The translations under genes were made by a program, and so were the position numbers. Positions 1 through 7,064 of a DNA stretch of 61,014 nucleotides are shown here, in pieces. The stretch's first letter is position 1, and each line of letters opens with the position of its first letter. The notes below the pieces were generated by a model. The model had not been told where the DNA came from. It searched no databases and worked only from the letters and a program-made list of their open reading frames with translations. Origin of the DNA: Aequorivita todarodis (GTDB lineage Bacteria; Bacteroidota; Bacteroidia; Flavobacteriales; Flavobacteriaceae); the NCBI RefSeq assembly GCF_028561335.1, contig NZ_JAQQTG010000010.1:591-61604 (forward strand), given 5' to 3'.

Positions 1-219
1 GTCGTGCCGAACCCGACCAATGGCAACATCGTGATCGTTTCGCCCAGGACCGTGGTCAACTCGGTGGAGGTTTACGACTTCCGCGGCAGAAGATTGATGG
101 ACGTGGAGTACAACAGCACGCACTATTCACTTGATCTTTCAGGCCTGCAGTCGGCCACTTACTTCGTGAAGATAAACACCGAAGCGGGAAGCCTGACCAA
201 ACGGGTATTGAAGCATTGA
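1..219 (+). CDS. C-terminal fragment of a T9SS-secreted protein (type A sorting domain)
   Basis: The reading frame is open from the first base and ends at 219, so only about 72 C-terminal residues of a larger protein are visible. They show the type A sorting-domain pattern: a PNPTNG start (the usual P-N-P motif), a beta-strand with VEVYDFRGRR, the L-DLSGL-S-TYFVKI segment and a basic end (LTKRVLKH). This domain directs export across the outer membrane by the type IX secretion system and is cleaved when the protein is anchored or released. The function of the passenger cannot be told because it lies outside the window. The gene converges on the TlpA-like gene across a shared terminator. Confidence 0.85.
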   Translation, partial: VVPNPTNGNIVIVSPRTVVNSVEVYDFRGRRLMDVEYNSTHYSLDLSGLQSATYFVKINTEAGSLTKRVLKH

Positions 220-240
220 TCCTAAAAAATACAATATTGA

Positions 241-273
241 AAAGCCGCCTTTGTAGAAACATAGGCGGCTTTT
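241..273. terminator. Bidirectional intrinsic terminator
   Basis: A perfect 10-bp stem (AAAGCCGCCT at 241-250 with AGGCGGCTTT at 263-272) closes a 12-nt loop, with A-rich and T-rich flanks. It sits between two convergent genes and can serve both. Confidence 0.8.
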
Positions 274-300
274 ATATTTGCTGTAAATTTTATCTAAAAA

Positions 301-1416
301 CTATTCCCCGCCTAAAAGTGTAGCAATTTTTGCTTCCAAGGCTGCACCGCGAAGGTCTTTGTCAATGATCATTCCATTCTCATCAAGAAGGAAGGTTGCG
401 GGGATGGACCGCACATTATATTGTTTTGCAATCGGATCCTGCCAAAATTCAAGATTTGAAACGTGGTACCAATCCATTTTGTCATCTTTTATCGCCTGGA
501 TCCATTTGTCTTTTTGTTCTGCTTTGTCCAAGGAAACGCTAATAATGTTCAGCCCTTTATCGTGATACTTGTTGTAAACATTCACCACATTTGGATTTTC
601 AATTCTACACGGTTTGCACCAAGAGGCCCAAAAATCAATAATGGTGTATTTGCCCATTGCATCTTTTAAAGACATCGTTTCGCCAGTTGGGGTTGGCGCA
701 CTAAAATCTGGAGCCGCACTGCCCACATCGGCCTTTTTCAAGGAGTCTAGATTGGTTTTTAAATCCTGCGCCAATTGTGAAGAGGCTACCTTTGGATCCA
801 ATTTTTCAACAAACGCTGAAGCTTCGGCCGGAGTGATTTCTTTTCTGCCTGCCATATCAGAGATAAGCATTACCGAGAATAGCGTGTTATTGTGCTCGTT
901 TAAAAACTGTTTCTTATATTCGGTTTCTTCGCCTATCAAGTTTAAGTTATCACTTTGAATTTTAGCAATTGCAGCAGTATCATTTGCCTCATTTGCAGCG
1001 CGGAATTGCTCCATACGCTCTTGTTTCCTTGCATTGAAGGAATCCATCTTATCAACAAAACTGTTATATGCCGCATTTTGCTTTCCTCCAGTGATGCGCG
1101 ATGCCTTTATACTGTCTTTATAAATCTTGGCCTGCATATTTTCATTTTCGGGAAAAAACAAAATAGAAGCATTTGCCTCATTGATCCTTAAAAAATTTAG
1201 GGGAGTAGTATCGCTTTTTGGATAGGTTGCAGAAAACTTCCCTTGAGTGATTTTTATAGTGTCAATTGGTTTTGGTTGGTTGTTTTCAAAAGTGAAAACA
1301 TAAACTTCAGTGCCATCGGCAAATCCAATAGCTTCTCCTTCAAGAGTGTATGTGTCGGTTTCTTTATTGCAGGATATTAGTGAAATTGCGAGTAGTGAAG
1401 CAAAAATCAGTCTCAT
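301..1416 (-). CDS. TlpA-like thioredoxin-fold lipoprotein with N-terminal DUF4369-like region
   Basis: A 371-residue lipoprotein. The N-terminus MRLIFASLLAISLISC is a lipoprotein signal with Cys16 as the lipidated residue. A DUF4369-like beta-rich region follows, then a charged helical middle, then a thioredoxin/AhpC-TSA domain from about residue 240, with the redox motif WCKPC (Trp266, Cys267, Cys270) and a cis-proline segment (RSIPATFLL). The family reduces disulfides in the cell envelope. The reading frame extends upstream to 1497, but a TAnnTTTG promoter at 1442-1449 lies inside that extension, and the signal peptide begins at 1416, so 1416 is the better start. It appears to be a single-gene unit. 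Its redox partner and substrate are not shown by the context. Confidence 0.9.
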   Translation of the reverse strand: MRLIFASLLAISLISCNKETDTYTLEGEAIGFADGTEVYVFTFENNQPKPIDTIKITQGKFSATYPKSDTTPLNFLRINEANASILFFPENENMQAKIYKDSIKASRITGGKQNAAYNSFVDKMDSFNARKQERMEQFRAANEANDTAAIAKIQSDNLNLIGEETEYKKQFLNEHNNTLFSVMLISDMAGRKEITPAEASAFVEKLDPKVASSQLAQDLKTNLDSLKKADVGSAAPDFSAPTPTGETMSLKDAMGKYTIIDFWASWCKPCRIENPNVVNVYNKYHDKGLNIISVSLDKAEQKDKWIQAIKDDKMDWYHVSNLEFWQDPIAKQYNVRSIPATFLLDENGMIIDKDLRGAALEAKIATLLGGE

Positions 1417-1441
1417 AAATTTGTTTTTTTTAAAATTTGAG

Positions 1442-1449
1442 CAAAAGTA
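1442..1449 (-). promoter_or_regulatory. Promoter -7 element (TACTTTTG) of the TlpA-like gene
   Basis: Matches the Bacteroidetes -7 consensus TAnnTTTG on the minus strand, 25 nt before the ATG at 1416. No clear TTG at the -33 position. It decides the start of the downstream gene. Confidence 0.55.
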
Positions 1450-1531
1450 GCAGTTTATTCCCTGAATGTACGTTCTGACCGCATTTTTTATTAACATATC
1501 TTTTCAGCATATGGAAAAATGAATCGCGCAC

Positions 1532-1589
1532 AAAAAAAACCGGAAAAGATTGAATATATTCCAATGTCTTCCAGTTTTCCTTTTTTTCT
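1532..1589 (-). terminator. Long imperfect hairpin terminator behind dps
   Basis: A run of A at 1532-1539 and a run of T at 1581-1587 flank an imperfect stem (GGAAAAGATTGAATA against TATTCCAATGTCTTCCAGTTTTCC, with small bulges). It lies beyond the heptamer repeat downstream of dps and ends with a T-run on both strands. Confidence 0.55.
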
Positions 1590-1590
1590 T

Positions 1591-1667
1591 CGCCTAACGC
1601 CTAACGCCTAACGCCTAACGCCTAACGCCTAACGCCTAACGCCTAACGCCTAACGCCTAACGCCTAA
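1591..1667. repeat. Heptanucleotide tandem repeat CGCCTAA x11
   Basis: Eleven perfect, uninterrupted copies of CGCCTAA (TTAGGCG on the other strand) fill 1591-1667. The array ends exactly next to the dps stop codon (1668-1670, minus strand), so it forms the first part of the dps 3' untranslated region. Perfect identity of the units implies recent expansion by slippage. Confidence 0.97.
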
Positions 1668-2159
1668 CTAAGCCTCCGGATGGTTATCGGTAGCCTTCAT
1701 AGACCACGCATCCAGCATCCAGCTTACTTTTTCAATGTGGCCAATGAAACCGCCAATCATATCGATAGTTCCTTCGTCATCCGCTTTATCGGCCGTTTCA
1801 ACAACTATGCGCATTTGCTTTAGCAGCTTCCCATGGTCGTCGAGCAGTATTTTTATCATTTCAACATCCTTGGTGTCCTCTGAAGATTCCTTGATGTTGC
1901 CCATTTTCAGATAGTCGGTAAAATTGCTGGTAGGCTGGAAGCGGAGGGTTAAGATACGTTCGGCAATTTCATCTACCTTCAGCTTTGCATCATCGTACAT
2001 TTCCTCAAACTTATCGTGAAGTTCGAAGAAATTTTTCCCCACTACGTTCCAATGGAAATTGCGCAGTTTTTGATAGTACAAATGATAATCTGCGAGCAAT
2101 ACGTTTAGCTCTTTTGCCGTGGTGGCGGTTTTCTTTTTATCGAGGTTTAAATAGCCCAT
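1668..2159 (-). CDS. dps: Dps/ferritin-like DNA-protection protein
   Basis: A 163-residue cytoplasmic protein of the usual Dps length. It oxidises and stores iron with hydrogen peroxide in a 12-subunit shell and can coat DNA under stress. The ferroxidase ligands fit the family spacing: His36 (in NFHWNV), His48, Glu52, Asp63 and Glu67 (in DEIAERI). A full-consensus promoter lies at 2185-2215. The stop codon is followed immediately by the CGCCTAA array. It is divergent from cysQ and seems to be a stand-alone unit. Confidence 0.96.
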   Translation of the reverse strand: MGYLNLDKKKTATTAKELNVLLADYHLYYQKLRNFHWNVVGKNFFELHDKFEEMYDDAKLKVDEIAERILTLRFQPTSNFTDYLKMGNIKESSEDTKDVEMIKILLDDHGKLLKQMRIVVETADKADDEGTIDMIGGFIGHIEKVSWMLDAWSMKATDNHPEA

Positions 2160-2184
2160 AATAGTTGTTTTTTAAAGGTTTCCC

Positions 2185-2215
2185 CAAAGATAGCCATTAG
2201 CCCGTGGAAGGGCAA
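2185..2215 (-). promoter_or_regulatory. dps promoter, TTG-N20-TATCTTTG
   Basis: On the minus strand, TTG (complement of 2213-2215) is followed after 20 nt by TATCTTTG (complement of 2185-2192). Both elements and the spacing agree with the Bacteroidetes housekeeping promoter. The ATG is 26 nt from the -7 element. Confidence 0.75.
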
Positions 2216-2342
2216 TTATAAAAGAGGATTTAGCCTTTATTTAACGATTGTTAATTTATGGCCAAACTTTAAAACTCAAAAACAATCCGATAGGGCTTTT
2301 CTTCTATTTATTGTACCTTGCCGCCCGAAACAAAACCTACTT

Positions 2343-3134
2343 ATGCAAACCCTTTTAGCAACTGCAATAAAAGCTGCTTTGGAAGCCGGCGCGGAAATAC
2401 TTAAAGTTTACGAGACCAATTTTAACGTGGAGACCAAGGATGATAACTCCCCGTTGACCCAGGCAGACAAAAATGCCAATGCCGTTATAAACCGGTATCT
2501 TAAAACCACAGGAATTCCAATTATCAGCGAAGAAAACCGCCAACTGGAATTTTCCGAGCGGAAAGATTGGACCCGCTGCTGGATCGTGGATCCGCTGGAC
2601 GGCACCAAGGAATTTATAAAACGCAATGGCGAATTTACAGTGAACATCGCGCTCGTTGACAACGGCAAGCCGGTTCTTGGCGTGATTTACGTACCTGTTT
2701 CAAAAGAACTTTACTTTACTGCCAAAGACGGAAACGTTTCAAAAAAAATAGTTGTTTCCCCGGAAGCGATTTCCGTGGAAGAAATAATAGAAAAAGCCGT
2801 GACCATCGGGCCCTCCGCAATTACTTCCGCAGTGAAAATTGTTGGCAGCCGTTCGCATTTGAACGAGGATACCAAAAATTTCATCTCAGAAATTGAAAAA
2901 GGAAATAAGGTGGAAATCGTTTCAAAAGGCAGCTCCCTTAAATTTTGTTTGGTAGCGGAAGGGTTGGCGCATATCTATCCGCGCTACGCCCCTACGATGG
3001 AATGGGATACCGCGGCCGGCCATGCCATTTGCAATGCGGCCGGGGTAGCCGTAATCGATCAGACTACGGGAAAACCGATGCAATACAACAAACCCAATTT
3101 GCTGAACAATTATTTTGTGGCAAAAGTACAATGA
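2343..3134 (+). CDS. cysQ: 3'(2'),5'-bisphosphate nucleotidase CysQ
   Basis: A 263-residue enzyme of the inositol-monophosphatase fold. It removes the 3' phosphate of PAP (and PAPS), so it clears the inhibitory by-product of sulfate activation and sulfotransfer. The metal site is visible as the DPLDGTKEF motif near residues 82-90 with a following NGEFTVNIALV segment, and the second signature WDTAAGHAI near residue 221. It is the first gene of the sulfate-activation operon: its stop overlaps the ATG of the DUF2061 gene by four bases (ATGA at 3131-3134), which implies translational coupling. A degenerate TACCTTG at 2314-2320 may be its promoter. Confidence 0.95.
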   Translation: MQTLLATAIKAALEAGAEILKVYETNFNVETKDDNSPLTQADKNANAVINRYLKTTGIPIISEENRQLEFSERKDWTRCWIVDPLDGTKEFIKRNGEFTVNIALVDNGKPVLGVIYVPVSKELYFTAKDGNVSKKIVVSPEAISVEEIIEKAVTIGPSAITSAVKIVGSRSHLNEDTKNFISEIEKGNKVEIVSKGSSLKFCLVAEGLAHIYPRYAPTMEWDTAAGHAICNAAGVAVIDQTTGKPMQYNKPNLLNNYFVAKVQ

Positions 3135-3553
3135 ACGACCAATCCCGAAAAAGACATATAGCGAAGACAATCACGTGGCGGATCGTTGGTACGCTGGACA
3201 CCATTTTATTGTCCTGGCTTATCACGGGCAATCCCTGGACGGGACTTAAAATAGGCTTGGCCGAAGTGGTTACCAAAATGATTTTGTACTATTTTCACGA
3301 AAGGGTATGGTTCAAGATCAATCTTTCGGAAAATGGCATCATCCGTGAAAGCCGAAAACGGCACATAGCCAAAACCATCACTTGGCGCGGGGTTGGAACC
3401 TTGGACACCATGTTTCTCTCGTGGCTGATTACCGGAAACCCACTCACGGGGCTTAAGATAGGCCTGTCTGAACTTTTAACAAAAATGATTTTATACTATC
3501 TTCACGAACGCGTTTGGTATCGCACTAATTTTGGGCTGCCGAACAGAAAATAG
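3131..3553 (+). CDS. Tandem DUF2061 membrane protein (two fused copies)
   Basis: A 140-residue protein built from two near-identical DUF2061 units, residues 5-60 and 74-129, each opening with SRKRHIAKTITW and closing with HERVW. Each unit carries one hydrophobic segment (LDTILLSWLITG, LDTMFLSWLITG) and a second amphipathic or membrane stretch. Most DUF2061 proteins have one unit; here the gene has duplicated within one frame. Biochemical function is unknown. Position between cysQ and cysC, with a 4-base overlap upstream and a 7-base gap downstream, suggests a role tied to sulfate activation, possibly sulfate or nucleotide handling at the membrane, which is inference. The frame is open further upstream inside cysQ, but the overlapping ATG is the natural start. 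Confidence 0.88.
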   Translation: MNDQSRKRHIAKTITWRIVGTLDTILLSWLITGNPWTGLKIGLAEVVTKMILYYFHERVWFKINLSENGIIRESRKRHIAKTITWRGVGTLDTMFLSWLITGNPLTGLKIGLSELLTKMILYYLHERVWYRTNFGLPNRK

Positions 3554-3560
3554 GTTTTTT

Positions 3561-4160
3561 ATGGAAGAAAACGTAATTCCGCATAATTTCAGCATTGCGC
3601 AACAGCAACGGAGCATTTTAAAGAAGCACAAACCATTGTTGGTTTGGTTTACGGGCCTTTCCGGTTCGGGAAAATCCACGATCGCAAACGCTCTTGAAAA
3701 AACGTTGTTTGAAAGAAATATCCACACCTATTTATTGGATGGCGACAATGTGCGAAAAGGACTGAACAACAATCTTTCCTTTTCCCCGGAGGACAGGACC
3801 GAAAACATCCGCCGTATTGCTGAAGTTGCCAATTTGATGATGGACGCCGGTTTGGTCGTGATAGCTTCCTTTGTATCCCCTTACCGCATAGACCGTGAAA
3901 ATGTGAAGCGCATCGTGGGTTATGGAAATTTTGTGGAAGTTTTTGTCAACACGCCCATTGAGGAATGCGAGCGCCGCGATGTGAAAGGGCTCTATGCAAA
4001 AGCACGCGCGGGCGAAATAAAAAACTTCACCGGGGTAAATGCGCCCTACGAAGCCCCCATGGCGCCGGATGTTGAAATTGATACAACGATGGTTTCTGTG
4101 GAAGAAGCGGTGGCGTTGATTGTTGCCCAAATTGAAAAAAGAGTAAAGAGAAAAAAATAA
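3561..4160 (+). CDS. cysC: Adenylylsulfate (APS) kinase
   Basis: A 199-residue cytoplasmic kinase that phosphorylates APS at the 3' position to give PAPS. The P-loop is GLSGSGKST at residues 32-40; the family segments DGDNVRKGL, FSPEDRTENIRR and FVSPYR follow in the expected order, and the VFVNTPIEECERRDVKGLYAKAR lid region is intact. The ATG at 3561 is chosen because the DUF2061 stop is at 3553; an in-frame codon at 3531 would overlap that gene. PAPS, not APS, is the sulfate donor for sulfotransferases, which links this gene to the sulfotransferase at 8365. Confidence 0.96.
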   Translation: MEENVIPHNFSIAQQQRSILKKHKPLLVWFTGLSGSGKSTIANALEKTLFERNIHTYLLDGDNVRKGLNNNLSFSPEDRTENIRRIAEVANLMMDAGLVVIASFVSPYRIDRENVKRIVGYGNFVEVFVNTPIEECERRDVKGLYAKARAGEIKNFTGVNAPYEAPMAPDVEIDTTMVSVEEAVALIVAQIEKRVKRKK

Positions 4161-4169
4161 AGATGATGA

Positions 4170-4196
4170 CTCCCCTTTGAAGGGGGCTGGGGGGAT
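4170..4196. repeat. Isolated copy of the CCCCTTT-(A/G)AGGGG palindromic repeat
   Basis: The segment TCCCCTTTGAAGGGGGCTGG with a G-run behind it is a single diverged copy of the palindromic unit that forms the large arrays at 15378-15851 and 16320-16719. It lies between cysC and cysD. Confidence 0.7.
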
Positions 4197-4234
4197 GTTT
4201 ACAAATCCCAAATTAACAAATTAACAAAAAAACC

Positions 4235-5140
4235 ATGAGCAAGTATTATTTGAATTATTTGGACGAACTGGAAAGCGAGGCCATCTATATTCTGCGTGAA
4301 GTGTGGGCGCAATTTCAGAACCCCGTGATACTATTTTCAGGAGGAAAGGATTCCATTCTCGTTACGCATTTGGCGAAAAAGGCATTTTATCCTTCCAAAA
4401 TCCCGTTTCCGCTGCTTCACGTGGATACGGGCCATAATTTTCCCGAAACCATTCAGTTTAGGGACGATTTAATAAAAGAATTGGGCGTGCAATTAATTGT
4501 AGGTTCAGTCCAGGAATCTATTGATACTGGTAGGGTTGCAGAGGAAAAGGGAAAAAACGCTACCCGAAATGCGCTTCAGATTACAACCCTGCTCGATGCC
4601 ATAGAAAGCAACAAAATAGATTGCGCCATTGGCGGCGGAAGACGCGACGAGGAAAAGGCACGCGCCAAGGAACGCTTCTTTTCGCACCGTGACGATTTTG
4701 GGCAGTGGGATCCCAAAAACCAACGTCCGGAGCTATGGAATTTACTGAACGGAAAACATTTTGAGGGCGAACATTTCCGTGCTTTCCCGATAAGCAATTG
4801 GACCGAAATGGACGTTTGGAATTACATCAAACGGGAAGATATAAAAATTCCTTCCCTGTATTTGGCACACCAACGCGAAGTAGTCTGGAGAAATGATTCC
4901 TGGATACCAGTCTCAGAACATTTAAAATTGGAGGAAGGCGAAAAAACACAAACCAAGAAAATCCGTTTTAGGACCTTGGGCGATATTACCATTACCGGTG
5001 GAATAGAATCTGATGCGGACACTTTGGAAAAAATTGTAGCGGAGGTAGCCGCAATGAAACAGACCGAACGTGGCAACCGAAGTGACGACAAACGCAGCGA
5101 GACGGCTATGGAAGATAGGAAGCGGCAGGGATATTTTTGA
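4235..5140 (+). CDS. cysD: Sulfate adenylyltransferase small subunit
   Basis: A 301-residue ATP-sulfurylase subunit of the PAPS-reductase/PP-loop ATPase fold, which with CysN adenylates sulfate to APS. The PP-loop SGGKDS occupies residues 35-40; downstream segments HVDTGHNFPE, GGGRRDEEKARAKER and FPISNWTEMDVW match the family, and the C-terminus ends in the usual DRKRQGYF. The 74-base gap to cysC contains a palindromic repeat and 8-bp AT-rich repeats. Its partner cysN should follow directly but is separated by about 510 bp holding a GxxExxY gene. Confidence 0.96.
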   Translation: MSKYYLNYLDELESEAIYILREVWAQFQNPVILFSGGKDSILVTHLAKKAFYPSKIPFPLLHVDTGHNFPETIQFRDDLIKELGVQLIVGSVQESIDTGRVAEEKGKNATRNALQITTLLDAIESNKIDCAIGGGRRDEEKARAKERFFSHRDDFGQWDPKNQRPELWNLLNGKHFEGEHFRAFPISNWTEMDVWNYIKREDIKIPSLYLAHQREVVWRNDSWIPVSEHLKLEEGEKTQTKKIRFRTLGDITITGGIESDADTLEKIVAEVAAMKQTERGNRSDDKRSETAMEDRKRQGYF

Positions 5141-5146
5141 GGAATC

Positions 5147-5191
5147 CGAATTTATCCGAATTATTGCGAATTTATCCGAATTTATCCGAAT
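5147..5191. repeat. Left phased array: five CGAAT at exact 10-bp spacing
   Basis: CGAAT occurs at 5147, 5157, 5167, 5177 and 5187. Three of the full 10-bp units read TTTATCCGAA (5151-5160, 5171-5180, 5181-5190). The array starts a few bases after the cysD stop and ends 8 bases before the start of the GxxExxY gene. It is the mirror image of the right array. Confidence 0.9.
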
Positions 5192-5198
5192 TTGGGGG

Positions 5199-5600
5199 AT
5201 GGAAACTACTAAGATATTATTTAAGGACGAAAGCTATAAAATTATTGGTGCTTGTATGCAGGTACACAATAATTTAGGTCCCGGTTTTTTGGAAGCTGTT
5301 TATGAAGAAGCGCTGGAAAAGGAGTTCCGTAATTTGAGCATCCCCTATAGTAAGCAAGCTAAGCTAAATATTTTCTATAATGACGAAAAGTTGAGTAAAA
5401 CCTATAGAGCAGATTTTATATGTTATGAAAAAATTATTGTAGAGATTAAGGCAGTAAGTATAGTTCCAATGGCTTTTTTTAAACAATTGAGAAATTATTT
5501 GAAGGCGACAAACCTTGAACTGGGAATACTAATCAATTTTGGAGAGTCATCCCTAACCTATAAAAGAATTTTAAATAAACCCAATCCGAACCATTCGTAA
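5199..5600 (+). CDS. GxxExxY family protein with PD-(D/E)XK-like nuclease signature
   Basis: A 133-residue protein. The family motif is GFLEAVY (Gly29, Glu32, Tyr35). A nuclease-like core follows: Asp72 in RADF, then Glu82-Ile-Lys84 in IIVEIKA, the D...ExK pattern of PD-(D/E)XK enzymes. Family members are small and of unproven function. The ATG at 5199 lies just after the left repeat array; the frame is open upstream to 5070 inside cysD, but that extension would translate the repeat. The gene separates cysD from cysN, whose products form one enzyme, so it is probably an insertion. The stop codon lies within the first unit of the right array. Codons look AT-richer than in the flanking cys genes. 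Confidence 0.85.
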   Translation: METTKILFKDESYKIIGACMQVHNNLGPGFLEAVYEEALEKEFRNLSIPYSKQAKLNIFYNDEKLSKTYRADFICYEKIIVEIKAVSIVPMAFFKQLRNYLKATNLELGILINFGESSLTYKRILNKPNPNHS

Positions 5601-5646
5601 TAATTCGTAATAATTCGAATAAATTCGTGCAGATTCGGATAAATTA
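5593..5646. repeat. Right phased array: five ATTCG at exact 10-bp spacing
   Basis: ATTCG occurs at 5593, 5603, 5613, 5623 and 5633. The last unit, TTCGGATAAA at 5634-5643, is the exact reverse complement of the left unit TTTATCCGAA. The array ends 9 bases before cysN. Confidence 0.9.
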
Positions 5647-5654
5647 GTAATAAT

Positions 5655-6911
5655 ATGGAAATTGACAAGAATCAGTTATTAAGGTTCACCACCGCAGGCA
5701 GTGTGGACGACGGCAAAAGCACGTTGATAGGAAGATTGCTTTACGACAGCAAGGCCATTTTTGAAGACCAACTGGAAGCAGTAGAAAATACAAGCCGTAA
5801 AAAAGGGCACGAAGGCGTTGACCTTGCTTTGTTCACTGACGGACTGCGCGACGAACGGGAACAGGGCATAACCATTGATGTGGCATACCGGTATTTTACC
5901 ACGCCGAAACGGAAATTCATCATTGCCGATACGCCCGGACACATTCAATATACCCGGAATATGGTTACCGGGGCGTCCACGGCCAACGCGGCGTTGATAT
6001 TGATTGATGCCCGCCACGGCGTGATTGAGCAAACAAAACGCCACGCCTTTATAGCTTCACTTTTGCAGATTCCGCATGTTATTGTCTGCATAAACAAAAT
6101 GGATCTGGTGGATTATTCAGAAGAAGTGTATGAAAAAATCATCCACCAATTTGAGGAATTTTCCTCAAAATTATACGTAAAGGACATTCAGTTTCTTCCC
6201 ATAAGCGCTTTGGATGGCGATAATGTGGTAAACCGTTCCACGAACATGGATTGGTACCAAGGCGCGCCATTGCTTTATACCTTGGAAACCATGCACATCA
6301 GTAGCGACATCAATAAGATTGACGCCCGCTTTCCCGTACAGACCGTTTTGCGCCCCCAGCGCGATGGCTTTATAGATTACAGGGGCTATGCAGGGCGTGT
6401 TGCCAGTGGTATCTTTAGGCCGGGCGATGACGTGGTATTATTGCCCTCTGGATTTTCTTCAAAAATTAAAAGCATAGACACTATGGACGGCTCTTTGGAA
6501 GAAGTTTTTGCCCCAATGTCCGTCGCCATAACCTTGGAAGATGATATAGACATAAGCCGTGGCGATATGATTGTAAAGGAAAACAACCAGCCCACAGCGG
6601 TCCAGGAATTTGACGCCATGCTCTGCTGGTTCAACAATGCGCCCGCGCGACCACGGGCAAAATATACCATTGTGCATACTTCCAACGAGCAAAAGGCGAT
6701 GATAAAGGAAGTAGTCTATAAAATTGACATAAACACCTACGCCCGCGAGGAAGAGGACAAGGAATTAAAGATGAACGACATCGCCCGAATCAGCATCCGC
6801 ACCACACGGCCGTTGATGGTGGACGAATACCGCGACAACCGGATAACGGGCAGCTTTGTGTTGATTGACGATGCTACGCATGAAACCGTTGCGGCGGGGA
6901 TGATTGTTTAA
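5655..6911 (+). CDS. cysN: Sulfate adenylyltransferase large (GTPase) subunit
   Basis: A 418-residue EF-Tu-like GTPase that drives ATP sulfurylase (CysDN) forward. G motifs: GSVDDGKST (residues 15-23), DTPGH (about 92-96) and NKMD (about 147-150), followed by the beta-barrel domains. The length fits a stand-alone CysN without a fused APS kinase, in keeping with the separate cysC. It ends the operon: a strong hairpin follows at 6942. No PAPS reductase or sulfite reductase gene is present in the window. Confidence 0.96.
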   Translation: MEIDKNQLLRFTTAGSVDDGKSTLIGRLLYDSKAIFEDQLEAVENTSRKKGHEGVDLALFTDGLRDEREQGITIDVAYRYFTTPKRKFIIADTPGHIQYTRNMVTGASTANAALILIDARHGVIEQTKRHAFIASLLQIPHVIVCINKMDLVDYSEEVYEKIIHQFEEFSSKLYVKDIQFLPISALDGDNVVNRSTNMDWYQGAPLLYTLETMHISSDINKIDARFPVQTVLRPQRDGFIDYRGYAGRVASGIFRPGDDVVLLPSGFSSKIKSIDTMDGSLEEVFAPMSVAITLEDDIDISRGDMIVKENNQPTAVQEFDAMLCWFNNAPARPRAKYTIVHTSNEQKAMIKEVVYKIDINTYAREEEDKELKMNDIARISIRTTRPLMVDEYRDNRITGSFVLIDDATHETVAAGMIV

Positions 6912-6941
6912 TTTTTCTTATTTTTTTCGACAAAAGACAAC

Positions 6942-6978
6942 AAATTCCCTATAAAAAGCCTTTTTGGGGAATTTTTGT
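6942..6978 (+). terminator. Intrinsic terminator of the cys operon
   Basis: AAATTCCC (6942-6949) pairs with GGGAATTT (6967-6974), with an inner AAAAA/TTTTT pairing, and a T-run follows. It separates the cys operon from the capsule genes. Confidence 0.7.
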
Positions 6979-7012
6979 ATTCATAAATGGAGGAATACCA
7001 AATTGGGCGTGG

Positions 7013-7020
7013 TATCTTTG
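7013..7020 (+). promoter_or_regulatory. Promoter -7 element (TATCTTTG) of the capsule locus
   Basis: A perfect TAnnTTTG 44 nt upstream of the flippase start and just after the cys terminator. No TTG at the expected -33 spacing. It probably starts the long capsule transcript. Confidence 0.55.
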
Positions 7021-7064
7021 CGGGCTTGAAAAAGAAAACGTTTACGAGAGAAATAATTTAGGCC

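Noticed and set aside
1591-1667. TTAGGCG repeats on the minus strand recall a telomere-like sequence.
   Set aside because: The array is internal, short, and followed by an ordinary terminator; nothing suggests a linear replicon end.
2945-3130. An upstream extension of the DUF2061 frame inside cysQ.
   Set aside because: The extension overlaps conserved cysQ coding sequence; the ATGA overlap gives a natural start at 3131 and the repeat structure of the protein begins there.
5070-5198. An upstream extension of the GxxExxY frame into cysD.
   Set aside because: It would translate the end of cysD in another frame and the whole phased array; the ATG at 5199 matches the family start.
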